The notes under the pieces: model-generated | The model's database searches: none | Told to the model about the DNA's origin: nothing | The model's input: the letters and a program-made list of their open reading frames with translations, nothing else | Program-made: the position numbers and the translations under genes | Assembly: GCA_001803225.1 (NCBI GenBank) | Contig: MHBF01000198.1 | Span: 852-54,518, forward strand | Direction of reading: 5' to 3' | Length of the DNA stretch: 53,667 bases | Origin: Lentisphaerae bacterium GWF2_44_16 | GTDB lineage: Bacteria; Verrucomicrobiota; Lentisphaeria; Victivallales; GWF2-45-14 | Shown here: positions 8,546 through 16,175 of the stretch, piece after piece | How the letters are laid out: each line of letters begins with the position of its first letter | Numbering within the stretch: the stretch's first letter is position 1

Positions 8546-9943
8546 TTACCGCTCGTATTGGGCTTCTATTTCATCGAGATATTTTTCAACTGGGCCCCAG
8601 TATGCGGTGTTTCTTTTTCTGCTGCTCAGCGTGTTCAGCATCCGTTCGTAAATCATTGCCGGAGGGACGCTGGATATTTCAATGCTCTTCAGATATTTTT
8701 CCAGTTTATTCTGTTTTATCAATGCCTTTTTGAAGTCCTCCTCCGCTTCTTTTTCCATTGTCTCAAAATCATCGACATCATTTGCCTTCAGACTTGAAAG
8801 AGCTGTTTCCATTTTATCCAGAGGCGGATGGAGCAGCGGCGGAAAAGATGTTTTCATCTGCGCGAAAAGCGTTTGAATTCCGGTAAGAAGTATATTGGGA
8901 TTCTTAATGGATTTCATATTTTTCCCCAATTGGCTGAGAGAGCATGTTTTAGGCTTAGCTTCGGATGCATTTTCATCTTTGGCTTTTTCCATGTAATCCA
9001 CATTCAGAGCACTGTTGAAAATATTTTCGGCGGAGCTTGCGTCGGCGGGAAGAAAATAGTTCAGGGCTGCTGTTCTTAGTTCTTTTGCAAACCACAATGA
9101 GATTTTTTTGTCCTCCGTCAATTCCCTGTTTTCCCTTCCTGGTGGAAGTCCGAAAGCTGCGTTCTCCTGTATTATAAATGTCCCTACTGTCATTTTGAAC
9201 GCTTCTTCCGGGGCGCATTTCTTTTGGGCGGAGAAGTATATCATCTGCGATATGATGTTATCTTTTTTAGATGAGTAGCGGAAACAGGACTCCAAAAGTA
9301 TTTCACATGCCTCGGTGTATACGTTGAAGGCCTCCCCGTCTTCCGGTTTGAGTGAATGATTCATTAGCTCGGAAAACATTGACTTGCCGGGGTTCGCGAG
9401 TACCATCGCGTGTATTCCTGAATAAATATATATTCCGGGTATTACGGATTTGTCGATTCTTCTCAAAATTTTCTTTACTACGGCCGTTGACATCCATTCA
9501 GGTATCGGCGCGTTGTCTGAAATGTCCGGTGTTATTCCGCATTTGCAGAGAAGCATGACGGACGCCATTGCGCTGAGAGTATCATAACGGCAGAGCGCTG
9601 AATATCTGGTGGGCGCATATATCAGGACAGTTCTGTTCTTCAAAAGAACTGTTTCCGGCTTTCCGGCTTTCCGGTCCTTTGAAAACAATATTTTACATGG
9701 GATAGACAGGGTCGCGGCTTTCTTTTCATTTTTAGCGTAGAGTTCGACTGTTTTTACCAGTTCCTTCATCAGCACCGCTATATCAAACTGTTCCTGTGGA
9801 TCTGTGTTTTTCATGTCTATCCGGAAACCTCTTTCCGCGCTTTGAGCGGAAGCAGAGGCGTGCGGCGGCAGGCAGCATATTGCCATTGAAATAAACAGGT
9901 ATAAAATTTTTCCTTGCGCTTTCAAAAAATCTCCATAATTCAC
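8546..9943 (-). CDS. Exported protein of unknown function, first gene of the mreC-mreD-mrdA unit
   Basis: I do not recognise this 465-aa protein. It has an N-terminal signal peptide (ILYLFISMAICCLPPHASASA) and a helical, charged body ending in a probable coiled coil (about 390-425). The middle segment, AMASVMLLCKCGITPDISDNAPIPEWMSTAVVKKI, has the layout of a gluzincin peptidase second motif ('P-W-x-x-x-x-A'). No HExxH zinc motif is visible, so it may be a catalytically dead relative; this is only a resemblance. The GTG at 9943 gives the longest frame but has no good ribosome site. TTG at 9925, with GGAG five bases before it and the whole signal peptide retained, is a better start. It is 17 bp from mreC, suggesting an envelope role. 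Confidence 0.65.
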   Translation of the reverse strand: MNYGDFLKAQGKILYLFISMAICCLPPHASASAQSAERGFRIDMKNTDPQEQFDIAVLMKELVKTVELYAKNEKKAATLSIPCKILFSKDRKAGKPETVLLKNRTVLIYAPTRYSALCRYDTLSAMASVMLLCKCGITPDISDNAPIPEWMSTAVVKKILRRIDKSVIPGIYIYSGIHAMVLANPGKSMFSELMNHSLKPEDGEAFNVYTEACEILLESCFRYSSKKDNIISQMIYFSAQKKCAPEEAFKMTVGTFIIQENAAFGLPPGRENRELTEDKKISLWFAKELRTAALNYFLPADASSAENIFNSALNVDYMEKAKDENASEAKPKTCSLSQLGKNMKSIKNPNILLTGIQTLFAQMKTSFPPLLHPPLDKMETALSSLKANDVDDFETMEKEAEEDFKKALIKQNKLEKYLKSIEISSVPPAMIYERMLNTLSSRKRNTAYWGPVEKYLDEIEAQYER

Positions 9944-9989
9944 TTAAGAGAATTTAACCCGTATTCCCTGTTATTCCAAGTCCTGAAAC

Positions 9990-10859
9990 TCATGCCTGAA
10001 AATTCTCTTTCCTGAATTTTCTGCGGTAGGCCCCCGGAGGCATCCCGGTGTTCTTCATGAAAACCTTGAAAAAGTAGGACGCCTCGGAAAAACCGGCCTG
10101 GAGAGCGATTGAACTTGCCGTGAAATACGAATTTGCCAGGAGCGTTTTCGCGTAATTAAGCCTCTGTCCGGTGAGGAGTTCAGGAAAACCTTTTCCGAAA
10201 TATTCCCTCAAAAGCTGGGTTGTGCGTGATTCGCTCAGAAAAAGATATGACGCCAGTTCCGAAAGAGAAATATTCTTTCTGAAATGGTTTTTCATGAAGT
10301 TTTCAATGTGTTCCTTTCTGCTTCCCGGTACTTCTTCCTTGGCGCTGTTTTTCTCTGTTATGTATCTTATCATGTTTGACAGCATGAGAGAAATACTTAT
10401 GAGCCTGGATGCCTTTTCCTCTGACATTTCTGTCAATAAACGCTTCTGCTTTTCAAATTTCCGGAGTCCCTTGATGAATGTCCTGCTTATCAATGTCCCT
10501 GGCGGCATTTTCTTTTCTGAAACCCTGAATGGCCCGATATAGAGTGTCGCCCCGAGTTCTCCGTTGATGATGACGGGCGCCGCTATTTCAAGCACCGCGC
10601 AATGGCAGAATTTATAGAAGGGTTTCTTTTTTTCATTCAGCATTTCCCCTACAAGTTTGCAGTCGAAATAATTACAGAGCGGATTGGCACTCTCCCATAA
10701 TTTCTTTTTCATTACGGAACAATATGGGTTTGTGTGTATCCCGCAGAGAAAGGAGAAAGATTTTCTCACCTCATCCATATGCGCGTGCATTACCACAGAG
10801 CATTTGAATTCCTCTTCAAACGCCTTTAACGCTTCTCTGAAATCTTTAAGTTCATTCAT
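9990..10859 (-). CDS. PocR-domain AraC-family transcriptional regulator
   Basis: A 289-aa regulator. Residues about 5-150 are a PocR-like sensory domain with its conserved cysteines (NPYCSVM, NPLCNYFDCKL, FCHCAVLEIAAPVI) and GPF; PocR senses small hydrocarbon derivatives in the proteins studied. Residues about 190-285 form a double AraC helix-turn-helix (LSELASYLFLSESRTTQLLREYFGKGF and IALQAGFSEASYFFKVFMKNTGMPPGAYRR). The frame is open to 11273, but the ATG at 10859 with an upstream CTGGAAG is the credible start; a longer version would overlap the divergent gene. It is divergent from the three-gene FAD oxidoreductase operon, which it most likely controls. Confidence 0.9.
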   Translation of the reverse strand: MNELKDFREALKAFEEEFKCSVVMHAHMDEVRKSFSFLCGIHTNPYCSVMKKKLWESANPLCNYFDCKLVGEMLNEKKKPFYKFCHCAVLEIAAPVIINGELGATLYIGPFRVSEKKMPPGTLISRTFIKGLRKFEKQKRLLTEMSEEKASRLISISLMLSNMIRYITEKNSAKEEVPGSRKEHIENFMKNHFRKNISLSELASYLFLSESRTTQLLREYFGKGFPELLTGQRLNYAKTLLANSYFTASSIALQAGFSEASYFFKVFMKNTGMPPGAYRRKFRKENFQA

Positions 10860-11011
10860 GCTTCCAGCTCTTTTTGTCAAAAAATACATTATAATTATCT
10901 TTTTTTCCATATTTTTACGGGAAAAAACTGATATAATTAGTGTTGTTATAATTGAATTGTATAGGAGATTGTTATCTGTTTTTCTTTTTTCTGCCGCAAT
11001 GAAATGAGCGG

Positions 11012-11066
11012 GTCGCGGAGCGACATTATAAATGAGGCTTTGCCTCCGGAAAAAACAAAGTTTTTT
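11012..11066. repeat. Three tandem short hairpins in the araC/oxidoreductase intergenic region
   Basis: Three perfect inverted repeats lie end to end: GTCGC-GGA-GCGAC (11012-11024), GAGGC-TTT-GCCTC (11034-11046) and AAAAAAC-AAA-GTTTTTT (11050-11066). The last ends 44 bp before the oxidoreductase GTG. The first two, in the same order, resemble the pair at 32059-32108, so this may be a dispersed intergenic repeat. The third looks like a weak terminator or attenuator ahead of the operon. Confidence 0.55.
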
Positions 11067-11109
11067 CACGAAGTGCAGGTATTCTACCTGGTAATTGAAA
11101 GGGCTGATT

Positions 11110-12339
11110 GTGAAAATTGATGTACTGGTTGTGGGCGGCGGTCCGGCCGGAATAGGGGCGGCGGTAGCGGCGGCGAGAAATGGAGCGGAGGCTCTGCTCT
11201 TGGAGGGGACAAACTGCCTAGGCGGGCTTGGCACGAATTCCCTGGTACCGATGATAAGGACTGCCGGGGACAACGGAGGAATAGTAAGAGAATACTGGGA
11301 ACTGCTTCAGTCTTGCGGTGGATGCGTGATTAATGAAACTCACGCGAATATTGTTCCGTCAATTGGAAAGCTTGCCGCGCTTGATATGGTTTTAAGTTCC
11401 GGCGCAAAAGTACATTTTCACACCCTTGCCGAAGGCGTGAAAATGAGAAATAATTTTATAGAAAGCGTCTATACCGCAAGCAAGGACGGGAGAACAGCCA
11501 TAACTCCGCTCATTGTCGTGGATGCCAGCGGCGACGGCGACATAGCCGCATGGGCAGGCAATCCTTATGAAAAAGGAAGTGAGGACGGAAAAATCCAGGC
11601 GTTGAGTTTCAATTTCATAATTAACGGAGTTGAACTGGACAAGCGTCCTTTGCCGGAAGAATTCAAAGCGCTGGTACGGAAAGCCGTTCAGAATGGAGAA
11701 CTTGAGCTTCCCGAATACTCTCTGAAAAAACTTTCCCTGCCGGGTAATTCCAAAATGCAGATTGACATGGCCTTCAATATTGACGCGTCCACGCAGGATG
11801 GTCTGACTCAGGCCGAAATCATATGCCAGAAAAGGCTTTTCATGTTCTGGAAATTCCTGAAAAAATACGTTTCAGGATTCGAAAAAGCTGTACTTACAGA
11901 TATAGCTTCATATGCGGGAGTCAGGGAAACAAGGCGTATTATCGGTAAAAAAACACTCTGTGAAGAAGATGTTATGAAAGGTGTAAAGCATCCGGACGGT
12001 ATTTGCAGATGTTCATGGTACATGGACCTGCACGACGGACAAAACAAAGACCCTCTGAAGGAATACAGGGCGGCACGCGCCCCGGCCCCCGGTGACTATT
12101 ATGATATCCCTTATGGATGCCTTGTGCCTCTGAAAACAGAAAATCTGCTGCTCAGTGGAAGGTGCATATCAAGCACCCGTGCCGCGAATGGTTCTCTCAG
12201 GCTTCAGACATCATGTATGAATCTCGGACAGGCCGCCGGAACGGCCGCCGCCCTTTGCGCAAAGCGGAAAATAAGTCCGGCAACGCTGGACCCTGCGGAA
12301 TTGCGTTCTATTCTCAAACAACAAAAAATGGAAATATAA
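11110..12339 (+). CDS. FAD-dependent oxidoreductase
   Basis: A 409-aa flavoprotein of the FAD_oxidored family (PF12831 type). The N-terminal dinucleotide-binding motif is VLVVGGGPAGIGAAVAAARNG, followed by LLLEG, GGLGTNS (a typical GGxxT segment), VDASGDGDIAAWAG and a C-terminal SGRCISS...GQAAGTAAALC. The GTG at 11110 is preferred over TTG at 11095 because AAAGGG lies just upstream and the nucleotide-binding strand then starts at residue 2, as usual. Substrate is unknown; relatives in PVC and Bacteroidota sit in sugar or polysaccharide catabolism loci. It is first of three co-directional genes (11-bp then 1-bp gaps). Confidence 0.88.
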   Translation: MKIDVLVVGGGPAGIGAAVAAARNGAEALLLEGTNCLGGLGTNSLVPMIRTAGDNGGIVREYWELLQSCGGCVINETHANIVPSIGKLAALDMVLSSGAKVHFHTLAEGVKMRNNFIESVYTASKDGRTAITPLIVVDASGDGDIAAWAGNPYEKGSEDGKIQALSFNFIINGVELDKRPLPEEFKALVRKAVQNGELELPEYSLKKLSLPGNSKMQIDMAFNIDASTQDGLTQAEIICQKRLFMFWKFLKKYVSGFEKAVLTDIASYAGVRETRRIIGKKTLCEEDVMKGVKHPDGICRCSWYMDLHDGQNKDPLKEYRAARAPAPGDYYDIPYGCLVPLKTENLLLSGRCISSTRAANGSLRLQTSCMNLGQAAGTAAALCAKRKISPATLDPAELRSILKQQKMEI

Positions 12340-12350
12340 GAGGAGCTGAT

Positions 12351-13136
12351 ATGCGGACAAAATACAAGACCGCCGTCATAGGCGGAACAATGACCGGACT
12401 TGGCGCGGCCCTTTGCAGGAAGGATGATTGCATCGTTATCGAAAGGGGCGCTGTTCCCGGCTTTGAATTCGCCCACGCTTTCAAAGCAGGTAAGAACTGG
12501 GATAAGACTCCCGTGGCTGAACGCGGTGCATCATTGAAAGCTGAGCTTGAAAAAAGGAATATCCTTGAAAACGGCAGAGTCTCAATAGCTGCCATTTCCC
12601 CCGTTATTTTCAATATGATAAAAAATGAAAAGCTCAATTTCCTTTTCTGGACGGAAATCCCTGAAATAACGAAAAAAGGAAAATACTGGGAAATAAAACT
12701 TTTCAACGCTTCAGGGATAAGTTCCATTCTCGCTGAAAATATACTGGACACCAGTAGCGGAGGGATATTCGGGCAATCCGCTTCATCTCTGAAAATGAAA
12801 AGAATAAACGCTGTTCTCAGTGGAAACGGAGAAATATTTGCGCCTGATGACGCCGAAATTATTGACTGCCGTTTTCCATTCGAAAAAATTTTCAGCGTCT
12901 CTCTGGACATGAATGCTGACTGGCCTTTTGCGAGAAAAAAAATGTTTGATACTTTTATTTCCGGACATCGGAGAATGAAGGAATGGCGAATCGCCGCGAC
13001 TGCTTTCATATTTGATTACAGCTCTGAGAAAGGGCCTTTTGCGGCAGACGAAAAATGGACGTGCCTGCCGTCCACAGGATATGATAATGCGCTTGAGGCA
13101 CTTGAAGGCGGATACACTTTTGAAAGGGAGAACTAA
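12351..13136 (+). CDS. Short FAD/NAD(P)-binding protein of the oxidoreductase operon
   Basis: A 261-aa protein beginning with a nucleotide-binding fold (AVIGGTMTGLGAALCRKDDCIVIERG) and a second Rossmann-like element late in the first half (ILDTSSGGIFG). It is shorter than the flanking FAD-dependent oxidoreductases and lacks their C-terminal GQAAG segment, so it may be a degenerate or partner subunit. The first glycine motif is GGTMTG rather than GGGxxG. ATG 12351 has GAGGAG upstream and starts 11 bp after the previous stop; the open frame extending back to 12117 overlaps the upstream gene and is not used. Exact function unknown. Confidence 0.75.
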   Translation: MRTKYKTAVIGGTMTGLGAALCRKDDCIVIERGAVPGFEFAHAFKAGKNWDKTPVAERGASLKAELEKRNILENGRVSIAAISPVIFNMIKNEKLNFLFWTEIPEITKKGKYWEIKLFNASGISSILAENILDTSSGGIFGQSASSLKMKRINAVLSGNGEIFAPDDAEIIDCRFPFEKIFSVSLDMNADWPFARKKMFDTFISGHRRMKEWRIAATAFIFDYSSEKGPFAADEKWTCLPSTGYDNALEALEGGYTFEREN

Positions 13137-13137
13137 G

Positions 13138-14967
13138 ATGATATTGTCTGAGCTTCATAATGGAAAAAATCTGAAAACCGAAATTGGTAAAACATCATTT
13201 GACTCTGAATTTGACATCATAGTCTGCGGTCTTGGCACGGCAGGGAGCATCGCGCTTATTGCCGCCGGACGCAGGGGAATTAAAACACTTGGAATTGAGA
13301 AATTAAACTGCATGGGTGGCAGCGCCACAGCCGGAGGCGTAAGCGGTTATTACTTTGGACTTGAGGGTGGTATTTTCGAGGAGATTGACAGGAAAGCAAA
13401 AGAACTTCAGGCTGATTACTTGACGGAAGGCCGCGCGTTTCATGCGGATGCCAAGAAGTATATCCTTGAAGATGAAGCGTTGAAAGCGGGAACTGAAATT
13501 TCTTACGGGACTTCTGTTATCGGCGTTTTCCTTGATGGGAAAAAAATCAGGGGACTGAGATGCGTTACTCCTCATGGAATGAAAAATATTTCCTGCAAAA
13601 TACTTATAGACGCTACAGGGGACGGCGAAGTCTGCGCCATTGCCGGGGCTGAATTCAGATACGGCAGGGCTTCGGATGGCTGTTCCCAGCCTTATACCAA
13701 TGTAAGATATATGGTAAAGGATGGCAAACTCGGATATTCCAACTTCGATGCCGGTTATATTGATCCCAGGAGCGGAAAATCTGTTTCAGACGGAATAACA
13801 CATGCCGGATGCCTGCATTTGATGGAACGAGTGGAGGAAAACGAAAGGATTGTTTTTGCGGCGGCTTTGAACGGAGGCAGGGAAGGGCGTCTGATAGTCG
13901 GAGAGGAAACTCTTTGTTTTGAAGACGTAATTTCCGGACGGGTAACAGATACGCCTGTTTTTTACGAATATTCAAACCACGATACTCATTCGAGGGATTG
14001 GGCTTTTGAATCTGAAATCCTTCAGAAATGGCTTACGGTGGCAAACCTCTGGGGGCAGAACTTTACTGTTCCCGTACCCTTGGGGACAATGATAGCGCGC
14101 GGATACTCTGGACTTCTCTCTGCGGGCCGTTGCATTTCTGTTGACCATGACATGGCCCAGTCAGTGAGAATGCAGAGAACCATGCAGAAGTCGGGCGAAG
14201 CCATTGCCGCCGCCGCCGCTTTGTCCCTCAAAATGAACGTCGAAATCAAAGATGTCCCTTATCAATTATTGAGAGATGAATTACTGAAAAGCGGATGTCT
14301 CAATAGTTCATTCAATGGTGTCCTTGAACTTATAAATGATACGGAGATTCTCAAAGAAACGCTTGCGTCCGTGCATCCTGGAATCGCGATATGGACCGCT
14401 TATGTCAATAAAGGAAACTTCGATGATATGCTTTCGGAGTGGATACTTTCACGTGAAGAAAATCTTTCAAAGCATAGCGCTCTTGCTCTTGGCCTTCGCG
14501 GTAATCCTAAAGCGCTTCCTCTGCTGAAAAAAATTGTTATGGAACGCGATATGTTCATACCCGATACGAAGCGGAGTCTGAGAGGGCACAGAATGGCTTC
14601 GGCGATATATCTTCTGGGAGAGCTGGGGGATACTGAATTGATTGAAGAACTTGCGGTGATATTCAAATCCGCTCTGCCTTTCGATATCAGGAGCAATGCC
14701 ATGACTGCGCTCTTGAAAATAGCTTCGCAAAAACCGGAGCAGAGGGAAAATATATCGTCTCTTCTTCTTTCCGTGCTTTCCGCGCCGGATTTTAAAATTG
14801 AACTCCTGATGAAGGTGGATATCACTGTCGAAAACATGACTGAATATTGCAGAATTCTAGTTGCTAAACATCTCGACGCATGGGGTATAAAACACGAGCT
14901 TGGCGGGATGATAAGGGAAGATAAGCTTTCACTCAGAGAAAAAAGTTTAAAATTTGTTGAAAAATGA
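13138..14967 (+). CDS. FAD-dependent oxidoreductase with C-terminal HEAT-like repeats
   Basis: A 609-aa protein. Residues about 25-400 form an FAD_oxidored domain: IIVCGLGTAGSIALIAAGRRG, GIEKLNCMGGSATAGGVSGYYFG, LIDATGDGEVCAIAGAEF, and SAGRCISVDHDMAQSVRMQ near its end. From about 430 the protein becomes helical repeats (HSALALGLRGNPKALPLLKKI, RMASAIYLLGELGDTELIEEL, RSNAMTALLKIA), a HEAT/PBS-lyase-like scaffold. This fusion is seen in PVC bacteria, but its role is not established as far as I know. ATG 13138 has AAGGGAG upstream and follows the previous stop by one base. It ends the operon; a strong promoter for the next transcript begins just after it. Confidence 0.88.
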   Translation: MILSELHNGKNLKTEIGKTSFDSEFDIIVCGLGTAGSIALIAAGRRGIKTLGIEKLNCMGGSATAGGVSGYYFGLEGGIFEEIDRKAKELQADYLTEGRAFHADAKKYILEDEALKAGTEISYGTSVIGVFLDGKKIRGLRCVTPHGMKNISCKILIDATGDGEVCAIAGAEFRYGRASDGCSQPYTNVRYMVKDGKLGYSNFDAGYIDPRSGKSVSDGITHAGCLHLMERVEENERIVFAAALNGGREGRLIVGEETLCFEDVISGRVTDTPVFYEYSNHDTHSRDWAFESEILQKWLTVANLWGQNFTVPVPLGTMIARGYSGLLSAGRCISVDHDMAQSVRMQRTMQKSGEAIAAAAALSLKMNVEIKDVPYQLLRDELLKSGCLNSSFNGVLELINDTEILKETLASVHPGIAIWTAYVNKGNFDDMLSEWILSREENLSKHSALALGLRGNPKALPLLKKIVMERDMFIPDTKRSLRGHRMASAIYLLGELGDTELIEELAVIFKSALPFDIRSNAMTALLKIASQKPEQRENISSLLLSVLSAPDFKIELLMKVDITVENMTEYCRILVAKHLDAWGIKHELGGMIREDKLSLREKSLKFVEK

Positions 14968-14979
14968 TTTTCATGCCTT

Positions 14980-15007
14980 TTGACAAGTAATTGGAATGTA
15001 CTATATT
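14980..15007 (+). promoter_or_regulatory. Sigma70-type promoter for the CDF leader
   Basis: TTGACA (14980-14985), a 16-bp spacer and TATATT (15002-15007) form a near-consensus housekeeping promoter in the gap between the HEAT-tailed oxidoreductase and the CDF transporter. Transcription would start near 15014, about 120 nt ahead of the transporter ATG and about 60 nt ahead of the terminator hairpin. Confidence 0.7.
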
Positions 15008-15013
15008 GCCGAT

Positions 15014-15113
15014 AGAGCAGGCGGCTATTGATTTAGCGCGGCCGGGTCTTTAAGACAGCAGGATTTTAAATTACAGCCCTGTGGGACGTTAATGTTTCCA
15101 CAGGGCTTTTTTT
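15014..15113 (+). ncRNA. Putative ~100-nt leader RNA or small RNA ahead of the CDF transporter
   Basis: A predicted transcript from the promoter at 14980-15007 to the terminator at 15075-15113 would be about 100 nt. It can form small stems around 15023-15043 (GGCTA/TAGC) and GTCT-TTA-AGAC near 15050. A CAGG segment at 15058-15061 could pair with CCTG in the terminator stem, a possible but weak antiterminator. It matches no riboswitch consensus that I can recall with confidence. It could be a metal-sensing attenuator for the transporter or a free-standing sRNA. Confidence 0.4.
15075..15113 (+). terminator. Rho-independent terminator or attenuator before the CDF gene
   Basis: Perfect 10-bp stem AGCCCTGTGG (15075-15084) and CCACAGGGCT (15098-15107), 13-nt loop, followed by a run of T to 15113. 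It ends 20 bp before the CDF ATG and just before its ribosome site, the position expected of an attenuator. Confidence 0.85.
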
Positions 15114-15133
15114 GCGCCCGAAAAGGAGGAGCG

Positions 15134-16084
15134 ATGGACATAAACGGGGAAAAAAGTTTTATAGCGCTGCTATCTGTTATTTCAAATGCGCTGCTTGTAG
15201 TGATGAAGCTGGCGGCTGGCCTTGTAACGGGTTCTGTCTCGATATTATCGGAAGCCATACATTCGGGAATGGACCTTGTCGCGTCGATGATAGCGCTTTT
15301 CGCGGTCAGGGCATCAGCCAAACCTGCTGATGAAGACCATCCGTTCGGACATGGCAAGTTTGAAAATATCTCCGGCGCCGTAGAAGCCCTCCTGATATTT
15401 CTGGCGGCAGGCTGGATAATATTTGAGGCGGTGAAAAAACTTCTGCATCCCCAGCCGCTTCATGAGACTTCTGTTGGTATTCTGGTTATGCTTATCTCAT
15501 CAATTGTGAATATTTTTATTTCGATGCGCCTTTTCAAAATCGGCAGAGAGACAGATTCTGTCGCCCTTCTGGCGGATGCCTGGCATCTGAGGACGGATGT
15601 TTACACTTCTGTCGGTGTTATGCTGGGCCTTGCGGGAATCTGGCTGCTGGGATTTTTATTTCCATCAAACGATTTTCAATGGATTGACCCTGTCGCCGCC
15701 ATACTTGTAGCTGTTCTTATCCTCAAAGCCGCCTATGACCTTACTGTTACATCGGTGAAGGACCTTCTGGACATCGGTTTGCCTGATGAGGATATGAAGC
15801 TGATAATAAACAAAGTTTCGGAAAATGAGCGGGTCTGCGGACTTCACGGACTTCGCAGCCGGAAATCCGGAGCGGTGCGTTTTGTGGAATTCCACCTGAA
15901 GCTCGAACCGGATATGACGGTCATGCAATCTCACCTGATTACCGAAAAAATAGAGAATGACATCAGAAATATCTGGAATGCCTGCGAGTTATCAATTCAT
16001 GTGGAGCCATGCAGCAAGCATTGTTCTACTAAATGCCTTTCGGGTTGCTTCCTCCGCAATTGCGAAGATGCCCATTCATCATAA
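15134..16084 (+). CDS. Cation diffusion facilitator metal exporter with Cys-rich tail
   Basis: A 316-aa CDF-family metal/proton antiporter (Zn2+, Fe2+ or related divalent metal). Six membrane segments are followed by a cytoplasmic domain. Family motifs are AIHSGMDLVAS in TM2, the loop DEDHPFGHGKFE, and ADAWHLRTDVYTS in TM5, which supply the His/Asp transport site. After the normal C-terminal domain there is an extra tail, EPCSKHCSTKC plus LSGCFLRNC, with five Cys and one His in about 20 residues, likely a metal-binding sensor. ATG 15134 with AAGGAGGA is chosen; the frame upstream crosses the terminator. Regulation by the upstream leader is likely. It is monocistronic. Confidence 0.9.
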   Translation: MDINGEKSFIALLSVISNALLVVMKLAAGLVTGSVSILSEAIHSGMDLVASMIALFAVRASAKPADEDHPFGHGKFENISGAVEALLIFLAAGWIIFEAVKKLLHPQPLHETSVGILVMLISSIVNIFISMRLFKIGRETDSVALLADAWHLRTDVYTSVGVMLGLAGIWLLGFLFPSNDFQWIDPVAAILVAVLILKAAYDLTVTSVKDLLDIGLPDEDMKLIINKVSENERVCGLHGLRSRKSGAVRFVEFHLKLEPDMTVMQSHLITEKIENDIRNIWNACELSIHVEPCSKHCSTKCLSGCFLRNCEDAHSS

Positions 16085-16147
16085 TACCCTGCTTCAATTG
16101 AAAATAATGCTCATATAGTTTGAAATAATTTATTTCGGGGTTAGTTT

Positions 16148-16162
16148 GAGACAAATTGTCTC
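16148..16162. promoter_or_regulatory. Perfect inverted repeat upstream of the PAS histidine kinase
   Basis: GAGACAA-A-TTGTCTC is a 15-bp palindrome with 7-bp arms, 13 bp upstream of the kinase ATG and just before its GGAGG. It could be a repressor/activator operator or a small hairpin shielding the ribosome site. No regulator is assigned. Confidence 0.4.
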
Positions 16163-16175
16163 TTTGGAGGAACTG

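Noticed and set aside
10890-10954. Three TATAATTA/G copies upstream of the AraC/PocR gene as regulator half-sites
   Set aside because: Spacing is irregular (42 and 15 bp) and the region is simply AT-rich; they could equally be -10 elements.
10860-11273. N-terminal extension of the AraC/PocR regulator up to 11273
   Set aside because: It would overlap the divergent oxidoreductase gene, has no PocR-related content and lacks a ribosome site; ATG 10859 has one.
12117-12350. Upstream part of the frame of the second oxidoreductase gene
   Set aside because: It lies inside the preceding gene in another frame; ATG 12351 follows a clear GAGGAG.
14980-15113. Assignment of the CDF leader to a named riboswitch (NiCo, yybP-ykoY, fluoride)
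   Set aside because: The conserved cores of those classes are not visible; only promoter and terminator are supported.
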